Shown: piece by piece, positions 1 to 10,534 of the stretch
How positions within the stretch are numbered: the first letter of the stretch is position 1
How the letters are laid out: each line of letters opens with the position of its first letter
From: Flavobacteriaceae bacterium
Lineage (GTDB): Bacteria; Bacteroidota; Bacteroidia; Flavobacteriales; Flavobacteriaceae
Direction of reading: 5' to 3'
Assembly (NCBI GenBank): GCA_026709415.1
Contig: JAPOSZ010000010.1
Location: 1-42,115 of the forward strand
DNA: 42,115 bases
The notes under the pieces: model-generated
The model's database searches: none
What the model was told of the DNA's origin: nothing
Seen by the model: only the letters and a program-made list of their open reading frames with translations
Program-made: the position numbers and the translations under genes

Positions 1-1931
<1,931 letters not shown>

Positions 1932-2180
1932 CTATCGTTTAACATGCACAGTCCAGCACTGATCTAAGAAAAATGAAGGGGGCACGTTTGGACGCAAAGT
2001 CGGGACAGTGAAAACCAGAGAAACGGTTTTATCCAAACCCAAAAACCAAGAAAATCATCCGTTGGTTGAACCAAGGAAAATAATCTTATCAAGACATTCA
2101 GAGTCGATCGCAAGTGAGTTCAAAGAACATAAGAAAGGTGAGAAAATATATTGTATGAGGTTTGAAATAATAAAAACACT

Positions 2181-2188
2181 TAACTTTG
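2181..2188 (+). promoter_or_regulatory. Candidate -7 element (TAACTTTG)
   Basis: TAACTTTG matches TAnnTTTG, with TTTG at 2161-2164 as a possible -33 (16 bp apart, slightly short). It lies only 4 bp before the ATG at 2193. If it is used, translation would be leaderless or begin at a later codon such as the in-frame GTG at 2205. Confidence 0.35.
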
Positions 2189-2192
2189 GGGT

Positions 2193-2423
2193 ATGGTACG
2201 GACGGTGGATAATGACGTTATCGAAGTTGTTAGTTTAACGGTTTTCAGTTGGTTAAGTATAGAATTTTTAGGTGTTGTAGCTGGTATTATCTTCGGAACG
2301 GTATCTTCTAGTTTTATCATTTGGAAGTGGCGAAAAGGAATAAGAAGTGAACGGCGAGAAGATGTGGAACACAAACTCAGAGTTAAAAAATTAAAAAAAG
2401 AGTTGGGGGAGGATTCTGAATAA
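2193..2423 (+). CDS. Small hypothetical membrane protein
   Basis: Seventy-six residues. A short acidic N-terminus is followed by one long hydrophobic stretch (about residues 13-44, enough for one or two membrane spans), then Lys/Trp/Arg residues and a highly charged, probably helical tail of about 30 residues. The layout (membrane anchor plus positive cytoplasmic helix) is protein-like, but no family is recognised. It converges on prfB with about 110 bp between the ends. The start is uncertain because the candidate -7 box sits almost on the ATG. Confidence 0.4.
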   Translation: MVRTVDNDVIEVVSLTVFSWLSIEFLGVVAGIIFGTVSSSFIIWKWRKGIRSERREDVEHKLRVKKLKKELGEDSE

Positions 2424-2534
2424 TAAACGATTTCAACTTTTCGTAACTCAAAACCTTTTTAAAACGAAGCGGACCCTATAGGACATTCTTGGCTGATGAA
2501 ACTTTCACTATCGAAACGATTGGTATTTATGCGT

Positions 2535-3633
2535 TTAAATTGTGGTTTCATTTTGACCATGCATCATTAAATAAGCTTTGAGAAAAGAATCGATATCTCC
2601 ATTGAGAACCCCTTGGGTATCTGATGTTTCATGGTGGGTTCGAACATCTTTAACTAAATGATACGGGTGCAGAACATAATTCCTTATTTGAGATCCCCAT
2701 TCATTTTTTTTCTTGGATTGTTCTATTTCAGAACGAGCCGCATTTCTTTTATCTATTTCTATTTGATAAAGTTGTGATTTGAGTAATTGCATAGCCTTGT
2801 TTTTATTCTCTAACTGAGATCGGGTTTGAGAATTTTCAATCATAATCCCAGTCGGAAGGTGACGCAGTCGAACCGCTGTTTCAACTTTATTGACATTTTG
2901 TCCCCCCGCTCCACTAGATCGCATGGTTTCCCATGAAATATCGGAAGGGTTAATATCAATGGTGATTTGATCGTCAACCAAAGGATAAACATATACTGAA
3001 GCAAAAGAGGTGTGTCTCTTGGCATTACTGTCAAATGGAGAGATACGAACCAATCGATGCACACCATTTTCGCTTTTTAACCATCCGAACGCATATTCGC
3101 CCCCAATTTCTAGGCTCACTTTTTTAATACCGGTAACATCACCAGGTAAAGAATTTAATTCTTTTAAATCATAGCCTTTACTTTGAGCCCACATGAGATA
3201 CATCCGTTGGAGCATCGCCACCCAATCACAACTTTCAGTCCCTCCAGAACCAGCCGTTATTTGAAGTATGGCACTGAGATTATCCCCTTCCTTGGAAAGC
3301 ATGTTTTTAAATTCCAATCTTTCTAGCAAATCATGGGAAGCATTAAAAATCGCATTAATTTCTTGATGCGCTTCATCTTGTTCTATAAACTCGAATAAGA
3401 CGTCGAGTTCATCAATTTTTTCTTGGAGTTGCTCGTATAAATCAACCCAAGTTTTTAATTTTTGGATTTCTTTAAGAATTTGTTGACTTGCTTGAGGATT
3501 TTCCCAAAAATTGGGATCAAGCGTTTTTTCTTCTAAAGTTTGTATTTCAATTTTTTTGTCAGTCAAGTCAAAGATGTTGCCTTAAAGAATCAGCACGATT
3601 TTTTAAGGACTTGATATGTTCAAGTGTAATCAT
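2535..3633 (-). CDS. prfB: Peptide chain release factor 2, with programmed +1 frameshift
   Basis: RF2 ends translation at UGA and UAA. The gene begins at ATG 3633; 21 codons run to an in-frame TGA at 3570-3568, and the rest is in the +1 frame (join 3633..3571 with 3569..2535), giving 365 residues, the usual RF2 length. The specificity tripeptide Ser-Pro-Phe is at about residues 198-200 and the catalytic GGQ loop at 243-245 ([11 protein letters not shown]). The N-terminal segment ([13 protein letters not shown]...) is typical of Bacteroidota RF2, so this is not a broken gene. The frame could also open at TTG 3566, but that would drop the conserved first helix. It diverges from the metalloprotease gene. 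Confidence 0.97.
3567..3573 (-). promoter_or_regulatory. prfB programmed +1 frameshift site (CTTTGAC)
   Basis: The heptamer CTT-TGA-C is the classical autoregulatory shift site of prfB: when RF2 is scarce the ribosome slips +1 on CTT and reads GAC. The upstream Shine-Dalgarno-like stimulator is weak here, only AAGG six bases before CTT, against AGGGGG three bases before in E. coli. This fits the low use of anti-Shine-Dalgarno pairing in Bacteroidota. Confidence 0.95.
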
Positions 3634-3727
3634 TGTCTTAGACGATGTATAAAAAGTTAGTGAATGAATACTTGCGTTTCTGTTTTTGAAAATAAACCAT
3701 CAATAAACTATTATTGCAAATAGATCG

Positions 3728-3735
3728 CAAATATA
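3728..3735 (-). promoter_or_regulatory. Candidate -7 element for prfB (TATATTTG)
   Basis: TATATTTG on the minus strand fits TAnnTTTG and lies 95 bp upstream of the prfB ATG. No clear -33 TTG at normal spacing. Confidence 0.4.
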
Positions 3736-3752
3736 GAGGCAAAACCATTGCC

Positions 3753-3760
3753 TAGCTTTG
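3753..3760 (+). promoter_or_regulatory. Candidate -7 element for the metalloprotease operon (TAGCTTTG)
   Basis: TAGCTTTG fits TAnnTTTG, 60 bp before the ATG chosen for the metalloprotease and back to back with the prfB candidate. The -33 element is not evident. Confidence 0.4.
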
Positions 3761-3819
3761 CTCTATGCATTATTTAAACTCATGATTTGTTTAAGTTTAT
3801 AAAATACGAATGGAATCGA

Positions 3820-6252
3820 ATGATTTGTAGAATTTATTGCCTAATGGTTTTACTGATTCCACTAGGGTTAATGGCTCAATCAAAACAGATAAAAAAATCT
3901 GAAAGTCAAATCATCAACAATTCAGTAGCCTATAATGGATTTTTTGATTTTTACTACCTAGAAAATAGAGATGCTATTTATCTTGAAGTAAAGAATATCG
4001 AAAAGGAATTTCTTTATGTTTCATCACTGAGTCAAGGAATAGGATCTAATGACATTGGACTGGATCGAGGACAATTAGGAGCCGATAGGGTGGTTTACTT
4101 TAAAAAAGCGGGTAATAAATTATTGCTTGTACAACCCAATATGACCTATCGAGCCATAACTGACAATAGATTGGAAAAGCAATCGGTCCAAGAAGCCTTT
4201 GCTAAATCAGTGCTATATGGATTTCCTGTTGAAGAAGATTATGGATCGTCTTTTTTAATCGATATCACGCCCTTTTTGATGCAAGATTCCCATGGAGTGG
4301 GTCAAAGATTATCAGAAACCGGACAAGGAAATTATCAACTCGATATAGCTCGGTCCGCCATCGAATTATCACGTGTTAGGGCATTTCCTAAAAATGTTGA
4401 GTTTGATGTATTACAAACGTTTAAAGGCCAATCCAAAGGCGCCTGGATTCAATCGGTTACGCCCCATCCTAATTGGGTGTCAGTCCATCAACATCATTCC
4501 TTTATAGAGTTGCCTGATTCAAATTTTGAACTTCGAGAATTTGATTCTAGAGCGGGTTCCATCCCGTTTATATTTTATGACTATGCCACTCCAGTACACC
4601 AGCCCACAAGCCAAAAATACATTATTCGTCATCGACTTGAAAAAAAGAATCCGGAACTAGAAACTTCTGAAGCGGTGGAACCCATTATATATTATTTGGA
4701 CAATGGGGTTCCGGAACCTGTCCGCTCGGCTTTGATCGACGGAGCCAAGTGGTGGAACCAAGCGTTTGAAGCCATTGGGTTTCAAAATGCCTTTCAGGTT
4801 CAGATTCTTCCCGCTGATGCCGATCCTTTGGATGTCCGTTACAATGTCATTCAATGGGTTCACCGTTCAACCCGAGGTTGGAGCTATGGTGCCAGTGTGG
4901 TGGACCCTAGAACAGGTGAAATTATGAAAGGACATGTGAGTCTTGGAAGTCTCCGGGTGCGCCAAGATTACATGATTGCATTGGGTCTGACGCCAAATCC
5001 ATTTGAAGAAAATTCGGATTTCAATCAAAAAGCACTGGAAATGGCTTTGGCTAGAATCCGTCAACTTTCGGCTCATGAAATTGGACATACACTTGGATTC
5101 GCTCATAATTTTGCTTCAAGCACTCGAAACAGATCTTCGGTGATGGATTATCCCCATCCCAAATTAAACTTAGTGGATAATCAAATAAGTCTAAAAGATG
5201 CCTATGATGATAAAATTGGCTATTGGGATCAGGTTTCTGTAGCCTATGCCTACAGTGATTTTCCAGATGATATCGATCATAAAAAAGCCCTCAATGACAT
5301 ACTAGAAGCAGCGATCAGTGATGGAGAAACATTCATTACCGATGCAGATGCTAGACCCTTGGGAGGAGCGCATCCGAAAGCCCATTTATGGGATAATGGA
5401 TCTGATGTGATAGAAGAAACTGAAAAAATTCTCAGAATTAGAAACCTTGCACTACAAAACTTCTCTTTGAATCATTTACGTGAAAATGAAAGTTACGCCT
5501 TACTTTCCGATCGATTGGTTCCCATCTATTTGATGCACCGTTATCAAGCCGAAGCGCTGGTGAAATTAATTGGCGGCGTTGATTATGATTATGGTGTCAA
5601 GGGAGCGATAGAATCAGAAGCTCGTATAGTGGATCATGACACGCAAAGAAAAGCACTGGCACTTTACCAAGAAATGCTATCACCACAAAACTTAATGATT
5701 CCTGAGCATTTGCGTCAGTATTTGTTACCCAGGCCTTACGGTTATCCCAACACAAGAGAAAATTTATTATCTCAAACTGGCGTTGTGTTTGATTATTTAG
5801 GCGCTGCCAATACATTAAGTGATCGGTTGATTCAGATGCTATTGCATCCGCAAAGAGCATCAAGATTAGTACAACAAGTGGGATTAAATAAAGATCAATT
5901 GAGTTTAACAGAGCTTTTAGAAAGCCTAATTGAAATGACATTCCACTCTGAATTCAAATCCATGCATGAAAAACAAATCAACCAAATGGTTCAGCAAAAC
6001 CTACTCAAACACCTCATGAAATTAGGTAGCGATTCAGGTGTTTATGGACAAGTCAATGCGATCGTTTATGATCATTTGAAAGCCTTGAATCAACAACTTG
6101 AAAAAGATAATGTCATTGAATACAGCAATTATTATTCACACTCGATTGAATATTATTTTAAACATCTACAGGTTGTAACGGAATCTAAAAGCCAGCGCAT
6201 ACCCGATGGATCTCCTATCGGAACGATTTATTGTGACCATGAAATTTGGTAG
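3820..6252 (+). CDS. Exported zinc-dependent metalloprotease (DUF5117/DUF4953-type)
   Basis: The zinc motif HEIGHTLGFAH starts at residue 419 (His419, Glu420, His423, His429), followed by a Met-turn-like 'SSVMDYP' as in metzincins. The overall sequence fits the ~800-residue Bacteroidota zinc-dependent metalloproteases with DUF5117 and DUF4953 regions; here 810 residues. An ATG at 3820 gives a clean signal peptide ending in LMA-Q, so it is preferred to the TTG at 3787, which adds eleven charged residues. No lipobox, so it is periplasmic or secreted. Substrate unknown. The threonine aldolase gene follows 3 bp after the stop, so co-transcription is likely, probably for peptide and amino-acid use together with oligopeptidase B. 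Confidence 0.85.
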   Translation: MICRIYCLMVLLIPLGLMAQSKQIKKSESQIINNSVAYNGFFDFYYLENRDAIYLEVKNIEKEFLYVSSLSQGIGSNDIGLDRGQLGADRVVYFKKAGNKLLLVQPNMTYRAITDNRLEKQSVQEAFAKSVLYGFPVEEDYGSSFLIDITPFLMQDSHGVGQRLSETGQGNYQLDIARSAIELSRVRAFPKNVEFDVLQTFKGQSKGAWIQSVTPHPNWVSVHQHHSFIELPDSNFELREFDSRAGSIPFIFYDYATPVHQPTSQKYIIRHRLEKKNPELETSEAVEPIIYYLDNGVPEPVRSALIDGAKWWNQAFEAIGFQNAFQVQILPADADPLDVRYNVIQWVHRSTRGWSYGASVVDPRTGEIMKGHVSLGSLRVRQDYMIALGLTPNPFEENSDFNQKALEMALARIRQLSAHEIGHTLGFAHNFASSTRNRSSVMDYPHPKLNLVDNQISLKDAYDDKIGYWDQVSVAYAYSDFPDDIDHKKALNDILEAAISDGETFITDADARPLGGAHPKAHLWDNGSDVIEETEKILRIRNLALQNFSLNHLRENESYALLSDRLVPIYLMHRYQAEALVKLIGGVDYDYGVKGAIESEARIVDHDTQRKALALYQEMLSPQNLMIPEHLRQYLLPRPYGYPNTRENLLSQTGVVFDYLGAANTLSDRLIQMLLHPQRASRLVQQVGLNKDQLSLTELLESLIEMTFHSEFKSMHEKQINQMVQQNLLKHLMKLGSDSGVYGQVNAIVYDHLKALNQQLEKDNVIEYSNYYSHSIEYYFKHLQVVTESKSQRIPDGSPIGTIYCDHEIW

Positions 6253-6255
6253 TTC

Positions 6256-7296
6256 GTGCAAATAAATCTAATCAGTGATACCGTAACAGTCCCTTCAAAG
6301 GGAATGCTTCAACACATGTTGGAAGCGAAGGTAGGTGATGATGTTTTCAAACAAGATCCCAGTATCATTTCTTTAGAGCAAAAAGTAGCTTCTATGTTTG
6401 GAAAAGAAAAGGGGATGTTTTTTCCTTCTGGAACCATGTCGAACCAAGTGGCCGTTGGCCTAAACACGAATCCTGGAGATCAATTAATCTGTGATGCACA
6501 CACCCATATTTATCATTACGAAGCCGGGGGAGCTGCAGCCAATTGGGGTGTTTCCTGTCATTTAATCCGTGGAGATAAAGGACGACTTAGAGCCTCACAA
6601 ATTGAATCCAAAATCAATAACAAGTCATTTTATCATACCCCTCCAACTAAATTGGTTTGTATTGAAAACACTTGCAATAGAGCAGGAGGAACTTATTACA
6701 AATTTGAAGACCTCGTTGAAATCCAGGCCCTCTGCCAACAATATGATTTGCATTTACACTTGGACGGCGCTAGAATTTGGAATGCCCTGGTGGAAACGAA
6801 TCAAAAGCCTAAAGATTATGGAAAATTATTTGATACGATCAGTGTTTGTTTTAGCAAAGGTCTGGGAGCTCCGGTCGGCTCCATGCTACTTTTCGATGAA
6901 AGGGTTTATCAAAAAGCTTTACGATTAAGAACTCGATTGGGTGGCAATATGAGGCAATCTGGGTATTTAGCCGTTTGCGCCGATTATGCACTAGACAATC
7001 ATTTTTATGATCTTAAAAATGATCATAAAAAAGCGAAGGAAATTGCCTTTTCGATAGCCTCTTGTTCGTTTGTCAATCATGTGGAATCACCCCAAACAAA
7101 CATCATTATTTTTTCATTAAATCAAAGAATAGATGAATCAAAATTTGTTGATTGGCTTATGAAAAAAAATATTCTTATCCTTTCTCTAGGAAAAGGACGA
7201 TTAAGAATAGTCACTCACCGAGACTACACAGATCAACAACATGACCGATTTTTAAGCATATTAAAATCTTTTGATATCAAAGGGTTTTCATGCTAA
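6256..7296 (+). CDS. ltaE: Low-specificity L-threonine aldolase
   Basis: A fold-type I PLP enzyme that splits L-threonine or L-allo-threonine into glycine and acetaldehyde. Family hallmarks are the N-terminal 'LISDTVTVPS', 'GDDVFKQDPS', 'FFPSGTMSNQ' cofactor loop, 'HLHLDGARIWNA' with the PLP-binding Asp, and the Schiff-base lysine in 'CFSKGLGAPVGS' (Lys201). The length of 346 residues is normal. The start is GTG at 6256, 3 bp after the metalloprotease stop; no ATG lies before the conserved 'ISDT' motif. The enzyme is cytoplasmic. It sits between two peptidase genes, which fits amino-acid catabolism. Confidence 0.92.
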   Translation: MQINLISDTVTVPSKGMLQHMLEAKVGDDVFKQDPSIISLEQKVASMFGKEKGMFFPSGTMSNQVAVGLNTNPGDQLICDAHTHIYHYEAGGAAANWGVSCHLIRGDKGRLRASQIESKINNKSFYHTPPTKLVCIENTCNRAGGTYYKFEDLVEIQALCQQYDLHLHLDGARIWNALVETNQKPKDYGKLFDTISVCFSKGLGAPVGSMLLFDERVYQKALRLRTRLGGNMRQSGYLAVCADYALDNHFYDLKNDHKKAKEIAFSIASCSFVNHVESPQTNIIIFSLNQRIDESKFVDWLMKKNILILSLGKGRLRIVTHRDYTDQQHDRFLSILKSFDIKGFSC

Positions 7297-7321
7297 GAAG
7301 TATAGAAAAAAAATAAAACGA

Positions 7322-9394
7322 ATGTCACTATTTGATTTTTCAGTCAACCCTCCAAAACCTAAAAAAATCCCAAAAGAATTAACCATACATGGTCACTCCC
7401 GAATGGATGATTATTACTGGTTAAAAGAGCGTGATAATCCCCAAGTATTGGAGTACTTAAAAAGGGAAGATGACTATTATAAAAAGGTGACCAAGAAAAT
7501 ATCCAATAATGCAGGTTTATTGTTTGAAGAGTTGAAATCTCGTATCAAACAAGAGGATTCATCAGTTCCTTATTTTTTCAATGGTTATTGGTATATCACT
7601 CGATTTGAAAAAGAAAAGCAGTATCCCATATTTGCTAGAAGAAAAGATACGATGGAACATATAGAAGAAATCTTGTTTGACTGTAATGAATTAGCTCAAG
7701 GCCACTCCTATTTCGATTTGAGATCGTTTTCGATAAGCCCAGATAATACGAAAGCCGCCTTCGGCACGGATACCAAAGGGAGGCGATTGTATCAAATACA
7801 GATTAAAGATTTAAACACGGGGGAGATATTGCCCTTTAAAGTAGAGAACACCAATGGTCGGGGAGTATGGGCAAAAGATAACAAACACATTTTCTATACT
7901 GAAAAAGATGAAGAGACGCTGCGGGCTCAGGAAGTTTTTCGCTCCAATATTGAATTACCTCATGAGAAACCTCATTCAGTCTATTTTGAAAAAGATGAAG
8001 CGTTTTCTCTTTTTTGTAGCAGTACAAAATCTCGGGATTATATTTTGATTTCTTCGACAAGCACATTGACGACAGAGCATCGGTTTATAAAATCAGATAA
8101 ACCACTTGGAGATTTTGAATTGATTCAGGCCCGGGATCGTGGATTGGAATATTTTGTATCGCAATACAAAGAACACTTCTATATTCTGACCAATGCAGAT
8201 GGCGCTAAAAATTTTAAAGTGGTTAAAACAAACATTGCACACCCTTCTAAACCGAATTGGGAAGTGGTTATCCCACATCGTCATAATACACTATTGGAAG
8301 ATATTGATTTATTTAAAGACTATATAGTTATCACAGAAAGAAGAACTGGCTTGTCAAAAATCCGAATTAAGCGTTGGGATGAATCTGAAGATTTTTACAT
8401 TCCGATCAAAGGCGAAACTTATTGTCTTTATACGGGCTTCAACCCGCAATTTGATAGTCAAAAATTGAGATATGGATACACCTCTATGGCCACTCCCAAT
8501 TCAATATTTGAATTTGATATGGTTAGTAAAACAACCGAGTTGCTCAAACAGACTCAAGTATTAGATAAAGAGTTTAACCCTTTGAATTACATAGAGGAAA
8601 GACAATGGGCCGTCGCAAGAGATGGTACAAAAGTTCCCATATCAATGGTGTATCATAAAAATACCAAAAGAGACCGTTCCACCCCATTAGTTTTATACGC
8701 TTATGGGGCCTATGGCCATACCATCGATCCAGGTTTTTCCACCAATCGATTGACTTTATTGGACCGAGGATTTGTGTTTGCGATTGCTCACGTGCGTGGC
8801 GGGGAATATTTGGGTAGAAAATGGTATGAGACTGGAAAACTCTTATTAAAGAAAAACACGTTTTATGATTTTATCGACTGCTCTCAATTTTTGATTGATA
8901 AAAATTATACCTCAGCTGATCATCTGTATGCTTGTGGAGGATCTGCTGGTGGTCTATTGGTAGGGGCTATTATCAATGAAGCTCCAGAACTGTATAAGGG
9001 GGCCATAGCATCCGTTCCATTTGTCGATGTGGTGACCACAATGTTAGATGAAACCATTCCCCTAACGACCTCAGAATACGATGAGTGGGGAAATCCCAAT
9101 GATGAATTATTTTATGAGTATATACTTTCTTATTCACCATATGATAATGTGAAGCCACAGAATTATCCTCATTTGTATGTTACCACGGGATTACATGATT
9201 CTCAAGTTCAATATTGGGAGCCCGTAAAATGGGTGGTGAAAATCCGGGAAAATCAAACGGGAAATCATTTGGTTTTATTGGACATCAACTTTTCTTCCGG
9301 ACATGGGGGTGCTTCTGGCAGGTTCAATATTTTAAAAGAAATAGCTAGGCAGTATAACTTTATCTTAAACTTAGAAAACAAAGAAATAGCTTGA
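7322..9394 (+). CDS. ptrB: Oligopeptidase B (S9A prolyl oligopeptidase family)
   Basis: A 690-residue serine peptidase that cuts small peptides after basic residues. An N-terminal seven-bladed propeller (about residues 70-400) precedes an alpha/beta-hydrolase domain with 'LYAYGAYG', 'HVRGGEYLG', the nucleophile in 'CGGSAGG' (Ser541), Asp626 in 'GLHDSQVQYWEP' and His661 in 'SSGHGGASGR'. 'HDSQVQYWEP' and 'GHGGASGR' are typical of oligopeptidase B rather than prolyl oligopeptidase. There is no signal peptide, so it is cytoplasmic. The ATG at 7322 is preferred to one at 7271 inside the aldolase gene, because family similarity begins at 'PPKPKKIPKE'. The gap of 25 bp to the aldolase stop suggests the same transcript. 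Confidence 0.92.
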   Translation: MSLFDFSVNPPKPKKIPKELTIHGHSRMDDYYWLKERDNPQVLEYLKREDDYYKKVTKKISNNAGLLFEELKSRIKQEDSSVPYFFNGYWYITRFEKEKQYPIFARRKDTMEHIEEILFDCNELAQGHSYFDLRSFSISPDNTKAAFGTDTKGRRLYQIQIKDLNTGEILPFKVENTNGRGVWAKDNKHIFYTEKDEETLRAQEVFRSNIELPHEKPHSVYFEKDEAFSLFCSSTKSRDYILISSTSTLTTEHRFIKSDKPLGDFELIQARDRGLEYFVSQYKEHFYILTNADGAKNFKVVKTNIAHPSKPNWEVVIPHRHNTLLEDIDLFKDYIVITERRTGLSKIRIKRWDESEDFYIPIKGETYCLYTGFNPQFDSQKLRYGYTSMATPNSIFEFDMVSKTTELLKQTQVLDKEFNPLNYIEERQWAVARDGTKVPISMVYHKNTKRDRSTPLVLYAYGAYGHTIDPGFSTNRLTLLDRGFVFAIAHVRGGEYLGRKWYETGKLLLKKNTFYDFIDCSQFLIDKNYTSADHLYACGGSAGGLLVGAIINEAPELYKGAIASVPFVDVVTTMLDETIPLTTSEYDEWGNPNDELFYEYILSYSPYDNVKPQNYPHLYVTTGLHDSQVQYWEPVKWVVKIRENQTGNHLVLLDINFSSGHGGASGRFNILKEIARQYNFILNLENKEIA

Positions 9395-9419
9395 ACCAAT
9401 CAAACAGCCTAATTTGTTA

Positions 9420-9451
9420 TTGAAGATAAAGATTTTAGTGTTCTACTTTTG
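9420..9451 (+). promoter_or_regulatory. Promoter of the sulfonolipid gene pair
   Basis: TTG at 9420-9422, 21 bp spacer, then TACTTTTG at 9444-9451. Both elements and the spacing fit the Bacteroidota -33/-7 promoter. The predicted transcription start is near 9458, 24-45 nt before the possible start codons. Confidence 0.6.
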
Positions 9452-9481
9452 TGCTCCCAATTTTTGTGTTTTTATCTTTAG

Positions 9482-10498
9482 ATGCCACCGGTTAGAAGTC
9501 CAATGAATAGTATCGTTGATTTAATTGGCGACACCCCATTGATTAAACTTTCAAAATCGGTAGAACCTCTTGATGGAAGTTATTATGCCAAATGGGAAGG
9601 GGCGAATCCGGGACACTCGATAAAGGACAGGATAGCTTTGTACATTATCGAAAAAGCTGAAAAAATGGGCCTATTAAAACCAGGTTCGACCATCGTTGAA
9701 ACCACATCAGGTAATACGGGTTTTAGTTTGGCAATGATCGCTATCAAAAAAGGATATCGATGTGTTTTAGCCGTCAATTCTAAGGCATCAGAAGACAAGA
9801 TTAATATGTTACGTGCCATGAATGCGTTGGTGTGGGTGTGTCCTGCCAAAGTTTCTGCTGGAGATCCCAATTCTTACTACAATGTGGCGAAACATTTGAC
9901 AAAAAAATTCAAAGATGCCATCTACATCAATCAATATTTTAATGATTTGAATGTTGAAGCACACTACAAAACGACCGGCCCAGAAATTTGGAATCAAACT
10001 GCAGGAAAGATTACTCATTTGATTGCCTCAAGTGGCACTGGTGGAACGATATCTGGAGTTGGAAAATATTTAAAAGAAAAAAACCCGAATATCAAAGTCA
10101 TCGGCGTAGATGCCTATGGTTCTGTTTTAAAAAAGTATCACGAAACAGGTGAAATTGATCCCAATGAAATCTATTATTACCGCATCGAAGGAATGGGAAA
10201 AAACCTTATTCCATCGGCCACCAAATTTCAATACATTGATAAGTATATCAAAGTAGATGATGAAAATAGTGCTTATAAAAGTAGGCTAATATCCAGTTCG
10301 GAAGGAATCTTTGTTGGGTATACTTCAGGGGGGGTCTTACAAGCTGCTTATCAGTTGGACTTGGATGATGAATTTAAACCGAATAGTTGTGTGGTTTTAA
10401 TTTTTCCTGATCATGGTTCGAGATACATCACGAGAATTTATTCTAATCAATGGATGAGACAACAAGGATTTGGCCAAAAAGAAGGAAAAATTAATTAA
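9482..10498 (+). CDS. Cysteine-synthase-like PLP enzyme, probable cysteate synthase
   Basis: A fold-type II PLP enzyme of the cysteine synthase/cystathionine beta-synthase group, 338 residues: 'IGDTPLIKL' near the N-terminus, Schiff-base Lys48 in 'GHSIKDR', substrate loop 'TTSGNTG' (74-80) and phosphate-binding 'SSGTGGT' (183-189). Family chemistry is beta-replacement on an activated serine. The next gene is a serine-palmitoyltransferase-like enzyme. In Bacteroidota this pairing occurs in sulfonolipid formation, where a cysteine-synthase homologue makes cysteate from phosphoserine and sulfite; I infer that role. The start could be ATG 9482 or 9503 (MNSIVDLIGDTPL); homologues usually begin close to the second. 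Ordinary O-acetylserine sulfhydrylase or cystathionine synthase activity is the alternative. Confidence 0.8.
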   Translation: MPPVRSPMNSIVDLIGDTPLIKLSKSVEPLDGSYYAKWEGANPGHSIKDRIALYIIEKAEKMGLLKPGSTIVETTSGNTGFSLAMIAIKKGYRCVLAVNSKASEDKINMLRAMNALVWVCPAKVSAGDPNSYYNVAKHLTKKFKDAIYINQYFNDLNVEAHYKTTGPEIWNQTAGKITHLIASSGTGGTISGVGKYLKEKNPNIKVIGVDAYGSVLKKYHETGEIDPNEIYYYRIEGMGKNLIPSATKFQYIDKYIKVDDENSAYKSRLISSSEGIFVGYTSGGVLQAAYQLDLDDEFKPNSCVVLIFPDHGSRYITRIYSNQWMRQQGFGQKEGKIN

Positions 10499-10534
10499 AA
10501 AACAAATATATTTATTGATAAACTGTATATCGCA

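Noticed and set aside
2008-2238. Plus-strand 76-residue frame with GTG start
   Set aside because: No motif, no plausible initiation context, and it overlaps the better small membrane-protein candidate.
3567-3633. Frameshift mutation or sequencing error in prfB
   Set aside because: The stop lies exactly in the CTTTGAC programmed-shift heptamer, and the conserved N-terminus is intact upstream.
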